Shown: in pieces, positions 46,691 to 57,310 of the stretch
Position numbering within the stretch: position 1 is the stretch's first letter
How the letters are laid out: each line of letters opens with the position of its first letter
Assembly: GCF_029784135.1 (NCBI RefSeq)
Contig: NC_073746.1
Location: 101,882,515-101,946,514, forward strand
Origin: Toxorhynchites rutilus septentrionalis
Taxonomy: Eukaryota; Arthropoda; Insecta; Diptera; Culicidae
Reading direction: 5' to 3'
Length of the DNA stretch: 64,000 bases
The notes under the pieces: model-generated
What the model saw: only the letters and a program-made list of their open reading frames with translations
Database searches by the model: none
What the model was told of the DNA's origin: nothing
Made by a program: the position numbers and the translations under genes

Positions 46691-49600
46691 TTCAAATAGA
46701 GAGGTCGGAGATATCACTGCTTTACAGTGGAATTGTCGTAGTCTTATCCCTAAATTGGATACATTCAAATTTTTAATTCATAACTTCAATTGTGATGTTT
46801 TTGCTCTGTCCGAAACTTGGCTTTCTTCGCGAGATGATATCTCTTTCCACGATTTTAATATTATACGCTTGGACCGTGATGATAGATACGGAGGGGTGCT
46901 TTTGGGGATCAATAAGTGCCACTCATTTTTTAGAATTGACCTTCCAACTATTGGAGGGATCGAAGCTGTTGCTTGTCATGCAAACATCAGAGGCAAAGAT
47001 CTCTGTATTGTCAGCTTGTATTGGCCTCCGAGAGCTGCGGTTAGCCGCAAACGACTTGATGACATGTGCTCACTCCTTCCTGAGCCACGATTGATCTTGG
47101 GAGACTTCAACTCTCACGGAACTGCCTGGGGGGAACAGTACGACGACAACCGTTCATCGTTGATATATGACCTTTGTAACAGCTTCAATATGACCGTTTT
47201 GAACACTGGGGAAACAACACGTGTACCTAAACCTCCTGCTAACCCAAGTGCTCTTGACATCTCGCTTTGCTCGAATTCACTATCGTTAGATTGCAAGTGG
47301 AATGTAATCCAGAACCCCAACGGTAGTGATCACTTGCCAATCAAAATTTCCATCACCATTGGGTCGAATTCTTCTGAATCTATAAACATGGCATATGACC
47401 TCACAAGACACATTGACTGGAAAAAATATGCGGACGCAATTGCTCTAACCATCAATTCCAGAGATGGTTTACCTCCATTGGAGGCGCTCAAACGAAACCC
47501 ATCCCAGGTTCCACTATTCGTCGAAGGCCTCCCAATCTATGGTGGGATAGCCAGTGTTCCAAGCTTTATGTAGAAAAATCGAATGCATTTAAAGCTTTTC
47601 GGAAACGTGGAACCCCTGAAAATTTTCAAACGTATTTAGCCCTTGAAGATCAATTTAAAAACTTAATCAAAGGGAAAAAACGTGCTTATTGGCAAAATTT
47701 CGTGGGAGGTTTGTCACGAGAAACGTCAATGAAAAAATTATGGAAAGTGGCTCGAAACATGAGAAATCGCTCTTCAACGAATGAAAGCGAAGAATACTCA
47801 CATCGATGGATTTTTAATTTTGCACGGAAGGTTTGTCCTGATTCCGTTCCTGTGTAAAAAATTGTTCGAGATATACCACAAGATAGGTGCGATCTTGATT
47901 CCGAGTTTTCGATGGTAGAATTCTCTCTTGCTCTGCTTTCATGTAACAATTCTGCTCCGGGATCGGATAGAATTAAGTTCAACTTGCTGAAAAACCTCCC
48001 TGATGTGGCGAAACATCGCTTGTTGAATTTATTCAATCGGTTTCTGGAGAATAATATTGTTCCAGATGATTGGAGACAAGTACGAGTTATATCTATTCAA
48101 AAACCCGGAAAACCCGCGTCCGACTTCAATTCGTACCACCCAATAGCAATGCTGTCTTGTATACGGAAATTGTTGGAGAAAATGATCTTGTTTCGCCTTG
48201 ATCGATGGGTTGAAACAAATGGCCTACTCTCAGATACACAATATGGGTTCCGCAGGGGCAAGGGGACGAATGATTGTCTTGCGTTGCTTTCTTCAGAAAT
48301 TCAAATGGCTTACGCCGAAAAAAAAACAAATGGCTTCAATATTCTTGGACATAAAGGGGGCCTTCGATTCTGTTTCAATAGAGGTTTTGTCGGACAAATT
48401 ACACTCTCGGGGTCTGCCGCCTCTATTGAATAATATGTTATATAACTTGCTTTGTGAGAAACATTTGAACTTTTCTCACGGAGATTCGGCAGTAAGTCGG
48501 GTCTCTTACATGGGCTTCCCCCCGGGCTCATGTTTAAGCCCCCTTTTGTACAACTTCTATGTAAGCGACATCGACAATTGCCTTACACAAAATTGCAGCC
48601 TAAGACAACTTGCAGATGATGGAGTGGTGTCTGTCGTAGGATCAAACGAATCCGACCTGCAAGGACCCTTACAAGATACTTTGAACAATTTTTCAACCTG
48701 GGCCATTGGGCTAGGGATCGAATTCTCCACGGAGAAAACAGAGATGGTGGTTTTTTCTAGGAAGCATAGACCAGCAAAACCAAAGCTTCAACTTTTGGGT
48801 AAACCGATCACTCATGCTATGTCATTCAAGTATCTTGGGGTCTGGTTCGACTCCAAATGTACTTGGGGGGCCCATATTAGGTATAAAAAATGCCAACAAA
48901 GAATAAACTTTCTCCGTACAATTACCGGCACCTGGTGGGGAGCCCACCCAGAAGATCTTATAATGTTGTATCGAACAACTATTCTCTCAGTGATGGAGTA
49001 TGGCAGTTTCTGTTTTCAATCAGCTGCCAAAACACACCTCATTAAACTAGAGCGAATTCAGTATCTTTGTCTCTGTATCGCGTTGGGATGTTTGCCCTCA
49101 ACGCATACCATGAGTCTCGAGGTTTTGGCAGGCCTACTCCCACTAAAAGATCGCTTCAATTTATTATCTCTTCGGTTCTTCATCCGGTGTAAGGTCATGA
49201 ACCCATTGGTGATCGGAAATTTTGAGCAGCTGATCGAGCTAAATTTTCACTCCAGATTCATGAGTTCATATCATGAATTCATCTCCATGCAGGTTGATCC
49301 TTCTTCGTATATTCCCAACCGTGTTTGTTTCCCTGACTACATTAATTCCTCTGTGCATTTTGATCTGTCCATGAAGCAAGTTATCCATGGATATTCAGAT
49401 TACCAACGATCGAGGATCGCTCCAACGATCTTCGATGAAAAGTATGGGGGTATCAATTGTGATAATATGTACTTTACTGATGGGTCCACTATAAACGAGT
49501 CCACAGGATTTGGAGTGTTCAACGAATTTTTTAGCACCTTACACAGTCTTCAGAATCCTTGCTCAGTGTATATTTCTGAATTGGCAGCAATTCATTGGGC

Positions 49601-50318
49601 GCTGGACAGGGTCGCCTCACGACCTGTTGAACACTATTACATTGTAACGGATAGTCTTAGCTCTGTCGAAGCTATCCGTTCAGTGAGGCCGGAAAAGCAC
49701 TCGCCGTACTTCCTTGAGAGAATACGAGAAATTTTGAGTGCTTTATCCAGACGCTGTTATGTCATTACCTTTATCTGGGTCCCTTCACATTGCTTTATTA
49801 CGGGTAATGAGAGGGCTGACTCATTAGCAAAGGTAGGTGCAATTGAAGGCGATATTTATCAGCGTCAAATCGCCTTCAATGAATTTTATTCTTTAGTCCG
49901 CAAAAATACCATCGCTAACTGGCAACGCAAGTGGAATGAAGATGATTTGGGCCGGTGGTTTCACTCGATTATCCCTAAGGTTAGCCTCAAACCGTGGTTC
50001 AAAAGTCTAGACTAGAGTCGGTACTTTATTCGCACCTTCTCCCGACTCATGTCCAATCACTGTTCGTTAGATGCACTACTCTTTCGTTTCAATCTTGCCA
50101 GCAGCAATCTCTGCGTTTGTGGCCAAGGTTATCACGACATCGAGCACATTGTTTGGTCGTGCGAGGTGTATCTGGTCGCCAGATCGAATTTAGAAAACTC
50201 CCTTCGGGCCCGAGGAAGACAGCCCAATGTGCCGGTGAGAGATGTGTTGGCTCGGTTAGACCTTGATTACATGTCCCATATATATGTTTTCCTTAAAGCT
50301 ATAGATCTTCGTGTGTGA
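46683..50318 (+). pseudogene. I-element ORF2: endonuclease, reverse transcriptase, RNase H
   Basis: The ATG at 46683 overlaps the ORF1 stop. The apurinic-type endonuclease (46710-47390) shows LQWNCRS, SETWL, GDFNSHGTAWG and GSDHLPI. The RT (about 47930-48870) shows SDFNSYHPIAML, FLDIKGAFDSVS, GFPPGSCLSPLLYN and LADD in place of YADD. RNase H (about 49460-49850) shows YFTDGST, SELAAIHWAL, VTDSLSSVEAI and VPSHCFITGNERADSLAK. A CVCGQGYHDIEHIVWSC knuckle follows near 50116. Lesions: a deletion/frameshift near 47485 (LPPLE to AQTKPIPG); TAA at 47855-47857; one extra A in a nine-A run at 48318-48326; TAG at 50013-50015. Reading between lesions is fully collinear. Not functional. Confidence 0.9.
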
Positions 50319-50651
50319 TTGTCCCTACATCCTTATACCCTCCTTTCCTTCCTTTGCGGGTAATTCGTCCCCTTGCTATAAATAGTAGAATAAGTTGAAA
50401 TGTAAATACACTATAGATATACAAATATATTTATGAAATGAGTGTTCATCAACATTGTTACAATTTCCTTATATCCCATCCTTCTCCTAAAAATACGTCA
50501 CCCTCCTAAACTCGAGTACACCGCGAGTAATCGGTTTTCCACCTTACTAACCATAGATGTAAGAAAATTGTGTATATATATAGTTTTAAAATTATATTTA
50601 AGAATTCGGCTCCTTTAAACTTAAGTAACTGAGCCTGTAAAAATAAACGAA

Positions 50652-51686
50652 TTAATAAAAAAAAGTCAAATATGCGCCGTTTTGTTCGATGACTTGTTCC
50701 CAACGAGATGCCAACTTCATAATACCCCTGTTATAGAAGCTCGCTTCCTTATTGGCAAAAAACTCGAATAGCCAATTTTCACAGGCCTTTTTTGTGGCTA
50801 ACTTCTGACTACCTAGCTCGTTCGCCATGGACAAAAACAGGTGGTAGTCACTTGGTGCAAGGTCCGGACTATACGGCGGATGCAAAAGAACCTCCCATCC
50901 GAGCTCCCGGAGCTTCTGGCGTGTCACCAAAGAAGTGTGTGGCCTGGCGTTGTCCTGATGGAAGTCAATGCGGCCTCTGTTTATCAAAGATGGCCTCTTC
51001 TTCATGAGTGCCATCTTCAAGCGGTCCAGTTGTTGGCAGTACAGGTCCGAATTGAGCGTTTGGCCATAGGGAAGCAGCTCATAATAGATTATTCCTTGAC
51101 AATCCCACCAAACACACAGCAGAACTTTCCTGGCCGTTAATGAGGGCTTGGCCACCATCTGAGCCGCTTCAGCGGGCTTCGACCACGACCGTTTGCGCTT
51201 CACGTTGTCGTAAGTGACCCACTTTTCATCGCCAGTCACCATCCGCTTCAGAAACGGGTCGATTTTGTTGCGATTCAGCAGCGATTCACATGCGTCGATA
51301 CGGTCAAAGATGTTTTTTTGCGTCAACGTGTGTGGCACCCATACATCGAGCTTCTTTGTGAATCCAAGCTTCTTCAAATGGTTAATAACGGTTTGATGAC
51401 TTATCCCCAGCTCTTGGCCGATGCTACGGCTGCTACTATGCCGGTCTTTCTCGGCTAATTCAGAGATTTTGTCGCAATTTTCGACGACAGGCCTTCCGGA
51501 GCGTGGCGCATCTTCGACGACCTCTACACCAGAACGAAAACGTTGAAACCATTGTTGTGCGATGGAAATGGAAACTGTATCGGGTCCATAAACTGCACAA
51601 ATTTTATTGGCAGCTTGAGATGCATTTTTGCCTTTTTCATAGTGGTACTGTAAAATATGTCGGATTTTCTCTTTATTTTGCTCCAT
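50652..51686 (-). CDS. Mariner transposase, intact DD34D frame (344 aa)
   Basis: It cuts and pastes mariner elements by binding their TIRs. The ATG at 51686 (MEQNKEKIRHILQYHYEKGK) is chosen over an upstream in-frame ATG because it matches the family start and length (Mos1-like enzymes are about 345 aa). HTH motifs fall at residues 15-50 and 75-105. WVPHTLTQ stands at 117-124 (family WVPHEL). Catalytic residues are Asp153 (TGDEKW), Asp245 (HQDNARPH) and Asp280 (YSPDLAPSDYHLF), with 34 residues between the last two. No stop or frameshift. The natural end appears to have been NGAYLT-stop; the retrotransposon inserted exactly there, so the protein now ends TFFY encoded by the I-element tail. Confidence 0.92.
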   Translation of the reverse strand: MEQNKEKIRHILQYHYEKGKNASQAANKICAVYGPDTVSISIAQQWFQRFRSGVEVVEDAPRSGRPVVENCDKISELAEKDRHSSSRSIGQELGISHQTVINHLKKLGFTKKLDVWVPHTLTQKNIFDRIDACESLLNRNKIDPFLKRMVTGDEKWVTYDNVKRKRSWSKPAEAAQMVAKPSLTARKVLLCVWWDCQGIIYYELLPYGQTLNSDLYCQQLDRLKMALMKKRPSLINRGRIDFHQDNARPHTSLVTRQKLRELGWEVLLHPPYSPDLAPSDYHLFLSMANELGSQKLATKKACENWLFEFFANKEASFYNRGIMKLASRWEQVIEQNGAYLTFFY

Positions 51687-51869
51687 ATTTGCGACACTAT
51701 AACTCACGAACGACTTAACCAAACAAAACACTGTCAAGGACTATATTATAGCGTGCAAAAATACCTTACCAACAAGCTATAGTATGACTCGATACAATGA
51801 ATACAACTAGAACTACGCGCTTACAACGACACCTCGCGGAAATACCGCAGGACTTTTTTGACAGCCTAA

Positions 51870-52330
51870 TATATCGCCTTTCTGTGGTGGCGGCCATTTT
51901 GGATTTGCATTCCTCTTGTGTAACTGTGTTCTATTAGCAAGTCCTTTTATTTGATACCCATATTGATGGGGTTTTGTGAAAATATGTAATCCGCCATATG
52001 TTAGTGGCGGCCATTTCGGATTTGCATTCCTCATGAAAAACTGTGTTCTACTAGTTAAGCCCTTTCATATGGTACCTATATTGATGGGGTTTTAGAAAAA
52101 CCCATATTGATGGCGTTTTAACCCTTTCAATATGGCAGTGTGCTCCGTCGGAGTGCTACCACTGTACGAAGCATTGCGCCGAGAAGTATGCATATCGCGC
52201 TGGTGTGATCGATGGGCAGTATCAGCCTGATGTCGTCTAAAGACGACGCTCGTACACACAGCTCATCGCGCGGATGTCGTCTATAGACGACGCTTGTAGA
52301 GAAAGGGTTAAGAAAATATGTAATCAGCCA
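51870..52330. repeat. Satellite-like tandem units (GATACCCATATTGATGGGG type)
   Basis: Units of roughly 130 bases contain GTGGCGGCCATTT, GGATTTGCATTCCTC, AACTGTGTTCTA(C/T)TAG, GATACCCATATTGATGGGG and GAAAATATGTAAT(C)CGCCAT. About three diverged units are visible. The same unit appears at 60995-61290 and 61880-62180. A TTAA-flanked MITE splits the last unit. Confidence 0.8.
52122..52307. mobile_element. 186-bp TTAA-flanked MITE with two hairpins
   Basis: CCCTTTC at the left and GAAAGGG at the right are inverted, each flanked by TTAA (52118-52121; 52308-52311). Inside are two hairpins, GTCGTCTAAAGACGAC (about 52233) and the perfect palindrome GTCGTCTATAGACGAC (about 52277), each followed by GC(T/)CGTAC/TTGTA-type sequence. 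The TTAA target and CCCTTT start suggest piggyBac-type mobilisation. Confidence 0.75.
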
Positions 52331-53300
52331 TTTTGTAGTAGCCGCCGATATAAAAATATATATTTACGCGGTCAAACTTTTTAGCAGCTGAAAACCAACA
52401 CTCGAAAATTAATAAATGTCCTCGGAAGTATAGAGTAGTACCAGTGGTCATTGAATGAAGTAGTATTCTACCTTCAATGATAATGAACAACGAGATACTT
52501 CTTATTTATTCATGTTTAGTTTATTTCCAAAATCACAGAATGGATAAGACTGTATAAATGAGAGATTTAAAAACTAGATATAAACAAAATTGATTCTTCC
52601 TAGTTATATGATAGCTTGTTCTACAAAGAACATGGTAGACGTGGTAAATGAGTTTCTATACAACCACAAGAAGTGCTGTTTCTAGGCCAAACAAGTGTAC
52701 ACATTTTTTAAGGTTCATCACTTATATCCACCAATCTAATCAAACTGTTGTTGTTACGTTTTTCACTGTTTCTCACCCGGTCCTTAAATAGAAATATAAC
52801 ATCACCTAACCCTCACCTATTGTATCGATAAACTCAGTTGAGTTAAAACCACAGGCTGGATCCCTCGGGAAGGTAAGCTGGAGCTGTAGGCTGCTTTCTG
52901 GCTGACATTGAAGCCAGACCGACTGGCGACGTCTGATGAAACACACATCTCCAAGCGAAAATGAATTGTTTCATAGTCCTCTCTCACGCTACCTCATGTG
53001 TTCGGTTGATTTTCCCTTACTTTTCACTAGTTTCCAATAATGAGCAATGTATTTTGCAAAATTATGATTATTTATTGAACACAGCTATGGTTATTAATTG
53101 GTGCGTAAAAGGTAAATCAATTCAAATACAATTCCTAAAATGAGCGCAACAGAGCAGTTCTGTATTGCGCCTCTATCGATGGTGGATTTTTCAATTCCCA
53201 TCCGCTTAGGGCATCTGCAAAAGGAAGTCTTCATCAAGGCTGTCTCCCCAACACGGGGCGACAAAAACTGAACTTACACCGGCACTAATCACCACATCAT
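52331..53300. other. Intronic DNA, unassigned
   Basis: No gene or TIR pair recognised. Confidence 0.35.
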
Positions 53301-53800
53301 GTCGTAGTTTCATAATTTTATTAATTTAATAAGCTGCTAACAATTTGTTTCGTACCGAAGCCCACAAGGTGGGACAAGCCTTAGGTGCAGCCGGCAAGCG
53401 AAGAGCCCCCATGTGACGCACTGCCACTCTTGGTATAGTGACTGATTTTTCCGAATTGGACACTGGACCACGTTGGGCATGCACGTAGCAGCACGATTCC
53501 GAGAAGTGTTTTCTCAATGGAGTGACTTCCACTGGTGGCGAACAGAGTGGCGAGCTACTTCCTCCCAGTGCGCTGGATTTCGCTGGAAAAGTGACGAACC
53601 TGTTCACTGTTCCTTTTTGTTTCCCCCCTCTCGGATGTGTCATCACATCACGAGACGTCGAACGCAGCGCAAACGCAAACGGACAGCCTTCCACAGCCTG
53701 CAGAGGTCCAATTTATGTATGCGTCGCTCGTAAGACCTGTTTTAATGTAAATACATTACGAGGAATCAATCCTCAATGAACGGAAAACGTACGCTGGTTT
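53301..53800. promoter_or_regulatory. GC-richer intronic island, candidate enhancer
   Basis: A repeat-poor block with several overlapping frames of 85-122 codons on both strands and no domain motifs, so it is unlikely to be coding. It stands out in base composition and lacks TIRs. A regulatory role is inference. Confidence 0.2.
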
Positions 53801-55753
53801 GTGCACGGAAAGATAGTTTGCTGCGAATGTTGTGAGTTTATACAGCCGGAGATGCTATCTTGCAATGTAATTATCTCTCATTAGAAATTTTGATTTCACT
53901 ATTATAGCAGCGGATTGATTTGTGATCAGCGCCGCACTGTGGAGGGACGACCGTACATTATGATTGGAAGGGTCTCTGTAATAAAACAAACAAACAAACA
54001 TACAAAACCCGCCGCAATGGGTAATCACTTAATCCCTATGCGATGCGTGTCTCTGTCAGCGGATGATTTGTCAGAGAAACATCAGATCCAGACGATAGAC
54101 CGGTGGCGACAATCGAACTGTTGTACAATAACATGTGTCAAGCCCTCAAACTATTTCCCCAAGCAGCATCAATTTCGCTTTCGAGATATTTCTAGTTTCC
54201 TGTTTCTCTGATCGATCGACCTGGGTTATTTATGAGCTGCGCGAGACATTTCAATCCTAAACAAGATCCACCTCCGACCGCCAATGAAATTATTTCGTTA
54301 GATTTGATTAGTTCGGGAACAAGACTTCATAAAATTCATCAAAATTCCATCTGCAATTAGTGGCATCTGAGCGCTACTGACGATTGGAAATAGGCAAATT
54401 CAAATTCCACCACTGCGCGTTGATTCTGTCCGTTCCGCAGCGGAGCTGATCAGAATTCCTCGAAACGTGCCCGAAGTGCTTGGTGATTAATACATAGTTA
54501 TCGTTGGGATGCTGCGAACCGCTCTGATTGATATTGATCGGCAACGCAATCGATGATGCTGCAGCGAGAAGCACGCGGCAGGAATGCTGTACAAGTTAAG
54601 TCGCTCTACATACGGTTCGAAGCACTGCGAAGCTCGTGCTCTTGTCCCCGCCCCACCCAATCGGACTTGCTTTAATTGTAATTCATCATAGCATCGACCA
54701 GTTGAACTCCCGTTGTGTGTGCGGAGTTGATTTCGAAGCCTAGCCGTGATATACCCCCCTTTAGCTGGTAAAGGCTACGCAACTTGGAAGCTTCTTCATA
54801 TGGACCGACGACCCGTGATGCCTTCGAGCGACGCGAATTTCCTATCAAGTAGCAAAACAGAAGCACCCCCACCGCGTCCCATCCAAAGCTATGCCACAGT
54901 GCGCTCTCGGTATTCGCATCGCCCCGTGTCCGAGACGGGAAATTTGGGCCGAAAAGGGACAATCGTCCCTGCGCAAGTTTCACCACATACGTAGTAGAAC
55001 AACAAGCCACCTAGGGCCGCAGCATATCAGTCAATGTCCCGTCGCGCGACTAGTGAAGAGCTCGGTCCCGCGCCGCGTCTCGGAATGACGTTTTTGTGAT
55101 GGAGGGACGCGCGTGTGGATACGAACCAACTCCGAATCAAGTATGTGTCGTGGAATGCGATTCATAAGATGCCTCAAGTGGTCTTTAGAAATAAGTTAAA
55201 TTATTTTAATACGTTTTAACCATTTATTTTACTGCGAACTATGTGCAGCGGACTTCTGGTGGCTATTTTGTTCGAGGTGTGAAAAGGTTAATAAATTTTT
55301 CCGCCTCTCCGCTAACGAACAGCAAAACGAACAAACAAAAAAGAAACAAACTCCCGGATAAAGACGAGTGGAAAAATGGACGGAGCCGACGGACGGTGCT
55401 TTATTCGAGTGAACCTCTCCCATTATATTGTCTCCGACGGAAGATTGATGCAAACACAGGTGAATGCGCAGTGCGAAATTCCGGCTTTGTCCTTCGTCCC
55501 TCACGAAAAGGGTGCACAATTTGTGGAATGCTGCTCCAGTAGGAGTCAACAGCATGTGTTCGAACGGCGACTGGAGGCACTTTTTTTTTGGGTGAATTGG
55601 ATTTGTGATTCGCTAAGTGTTTAGCATCTCGCATAGCGTGCCGGAAGCTTATTATTCGACTGCAAATTTTCTTGTTTGAATTTAACAAATTCGGGCACTC
55701 AGTCTCGCATATTACTCAGTCGAACGCTTACTGTTGGAACAATCGATGTTATA
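53801..55753. other. Low-repeat intronic DNA, second GC-richer island at 54600-55600
   Basis: No recognisable protein. The 54600-55600 part is GC-richer with overlapping frames on both strands (up to 112 codons). A short run ACAAACAAACAAACAT lies at 53986-54001. It could hold enhancer sequence. The frame starting MDGADGRCFIRVNLSHYIVS near 55376 matches no family I know. Confidence 0.35.
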
Positions 55754-57299
55754 CAGTGATAGACATTCGTTTAGCCTTGAAACACTTACAAAACAACTAG
55801 GAATGTTCTTTTTATCGGGATACTTATTTGCTGTAGTGATAGTATATTTAAGTCACTTTTATTGAAAGGACATGCGTCACAATCACACACACAATGCGGC
55901 ATCGGTGGATATAAAGATTCAAACGTCGTTTTTTCCCGAGACATACGTTTAGCCGCAGGGCATAAAATGCGAGTTTTCGCATAATCACCAAGGCTTTATC
56001 TGTGTTTTTTGAAAAAAAAAATACTTGGGAATGTTCAATTTACAACATAAATATTAGATGTGCAACGTAAGAAGTTGGTCAGATAAGTGATTTACGTAGA
56101 ATTTAAAGGAATGGCGAAAGGTATTCTATTGACGGAAGAGGGGCGGAAAATAATAAATATATTCAGTGAACAAAAGTTTTCTAATCGCTCGATCGTAACA
56201 AAAATTGGTCTATCTGAGAAAGTGGTACTGAGTTTCTTTAAATAGTGCCATAAATGTGGGATATAACGACCAACAAATGGGAACACCAAAGTTACATTGC
56301 GTCTTAAAGGTCGAATAAGACACGAAGCAACCAGGAAGCGAAGTCCTGTTCATACATTAAGAGAGAATCGGTTGTTCCAGTAACGAAGAGGCATATTGCG
56401 CGCATCTTGAATGAGTCACCAAACATCATGTGGAAGAAACCTCAAAGGAAGCCGAAACTGACCGCCACCCATAAGCAGAACTATCTCGTTTTCGCCCGGC
56501 AATACATGGAATGGAAACTAGAATGGAGAAATGTTGTATTTTCCGGCGAAAAAAGTTCAATTTGGATGGTCCGGACTGTTACAATTGCTATTGGTACAAT
56601 TTAAGTCAACGGCATGCCGTGAGCTCGAAGCGAAACTTTGGGGGCGGAAGTTTGACAGTGTGGGGAGCCATTTCCTATCACAGCAAGCTTCTCATTTGTT
56701 TCATTTTCACCCGAATGAACTCCGAAAAGTATCATCAATTACTGGAGGACGTTTTGATTGGCCATATTGAGAATAACGCTACCGAGGATGTCGTTTTTTC
56801 AGCAGGATTATGCATAGATCCACGTTTCCAAGCAATCGAAGGTATGGTTTGCCGAGAAGGACATTTCGCTTCTTGAATGACCTGCTGGCAGTCGATTGCA
56901 ATCCCATAGAGAACCTATGGAAAATTTCGGCCGAGATGGTCTATGCAAACGGATGACAATTTGACAACATTTCCAGTCTCAAGGCAGTAATTCAGGAATG
57001 TTGGGCCATACTCAATATGGCAACACTTTAAAAGCTGTCTGACTCGATGCCAAATCGAGCTTTCAAAGTGATCCGAAATGGAGGTGGACATACTAAATAT
57101 TAGCTACCGATTGGACTCGAAATTTGCCGCACAAATTTTCTTTTATTGAAATTTTAGTATGCGGCTATACGAATGTCCACTCTGATTCCACATATTTGAA
57201 TTACTTAGAAAACAAAAAGTGAATTTATACTTTTTTTAGAATTATTTTTTAGAATTCTTAGAATAAAATAGGGTGCGGCTAAACGAATGTCTACCACTA
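55754..57299 (+). mobile_element. Tc1-like transposon
   Basis: TA-flanked (55752-55753; 57300-57301). CAGTGATAGACATTCGTTTA at the left pairs with TAAACGAATGTCTACCACTA at the right. A second inner pair, GACATACGTTTAGCCGCA (about 55940) and TGCGGCTATACGAATGTCCA (about 57161), forms subterminal repeats like those of IR/DR Tc1 elements. One transposase gene on the plus strand. Confidence 0.85.
56111..57103 (+). pseudogene. Tc1 transposase pseudogene, DD34E type
   Basis: It starts at ATG 56111 (MAKGILLTEEGRKIINIFSE), the Tc1 N-terminal HTH start, with a stop at the end of the first HTH (FFK-stop, about 56243). Catalytic region: [16 protein letters not shown] at about 56534-56576, where family FSDEK has become SGEK, so the first catalytic Asp is lost; a one-base loss in the A-run also shifts the frame. 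Then GGGSLTVWGAISYHSK, QQDYA, stop, IHVSKQSKVWFAEKDI, and after another stop CNPIENLWK with the Glu. The tail ends MPNRAFKVIRNGGGHTKY, TAG at 57101-57103. Inactive. Confidence 0.8.
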
Positions 57300-57310
57300 T
57301 AGTAGCCAAT

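Larger units (their letters stand above)
46274..50662 (+). mobile_element. I-clade non-LTR retrotransposon, 5' truncated
   Basis: The direct repeat AAGTCAAATAT at 46263-46273 and 50663-50673 is a clean 11-bp target-site duplication around a 4.39 kb insert ending in a short A/TAA-rich tail. The insert starts mid-ORF1 and carries a full-length but broken ORF2 (endonuclease, reverse transcriptase, RNase H, CCHC). This domain set fits the I clade; the wording of the RT and RNase H resembles mosquito I/MosquI-type elements (recognition by memory, not search). Confidence 0.9.
46186..51869 (-). mobile_element. Mariner with intact transposase, containing an I-clade retrotransposon
   Basis: TTAGGCTGTCAAAAAAGTCC at 46186 continues through TGCGGTATTT; the inverse ends at 51869, giving a perfect 30-bp TIR pair. 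TA flanks both sides (46184-46185; 51870-51871). Removing the retrotransposon (46274-50662) and one 11-bp target copy leaves about 1.28 kb, the size of a complete mariner. It landed in a TA microsatellite on the left and borders satellite-like units on the right. Confidence 0.95.

Noticed and set aside
48600..48630. LADD instead of YADD as a disabling mutation of the reverse transcriptase
   Set aside because: To my knowledge mosquito I-type elements commonly have Leu here, so it is probably a family variant rather than a lesion.
53326..53779. Overlapping 85-122 codon frames as a possible gene
   Set aside because: Frames on both strands with no recognisable motif; treated as a GC-rich noncoding island.
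55229..55688. Overlapping frames of about 100 codons as a gene
   Set aside because: Four overlapping frames on two strands, none matching a known family.
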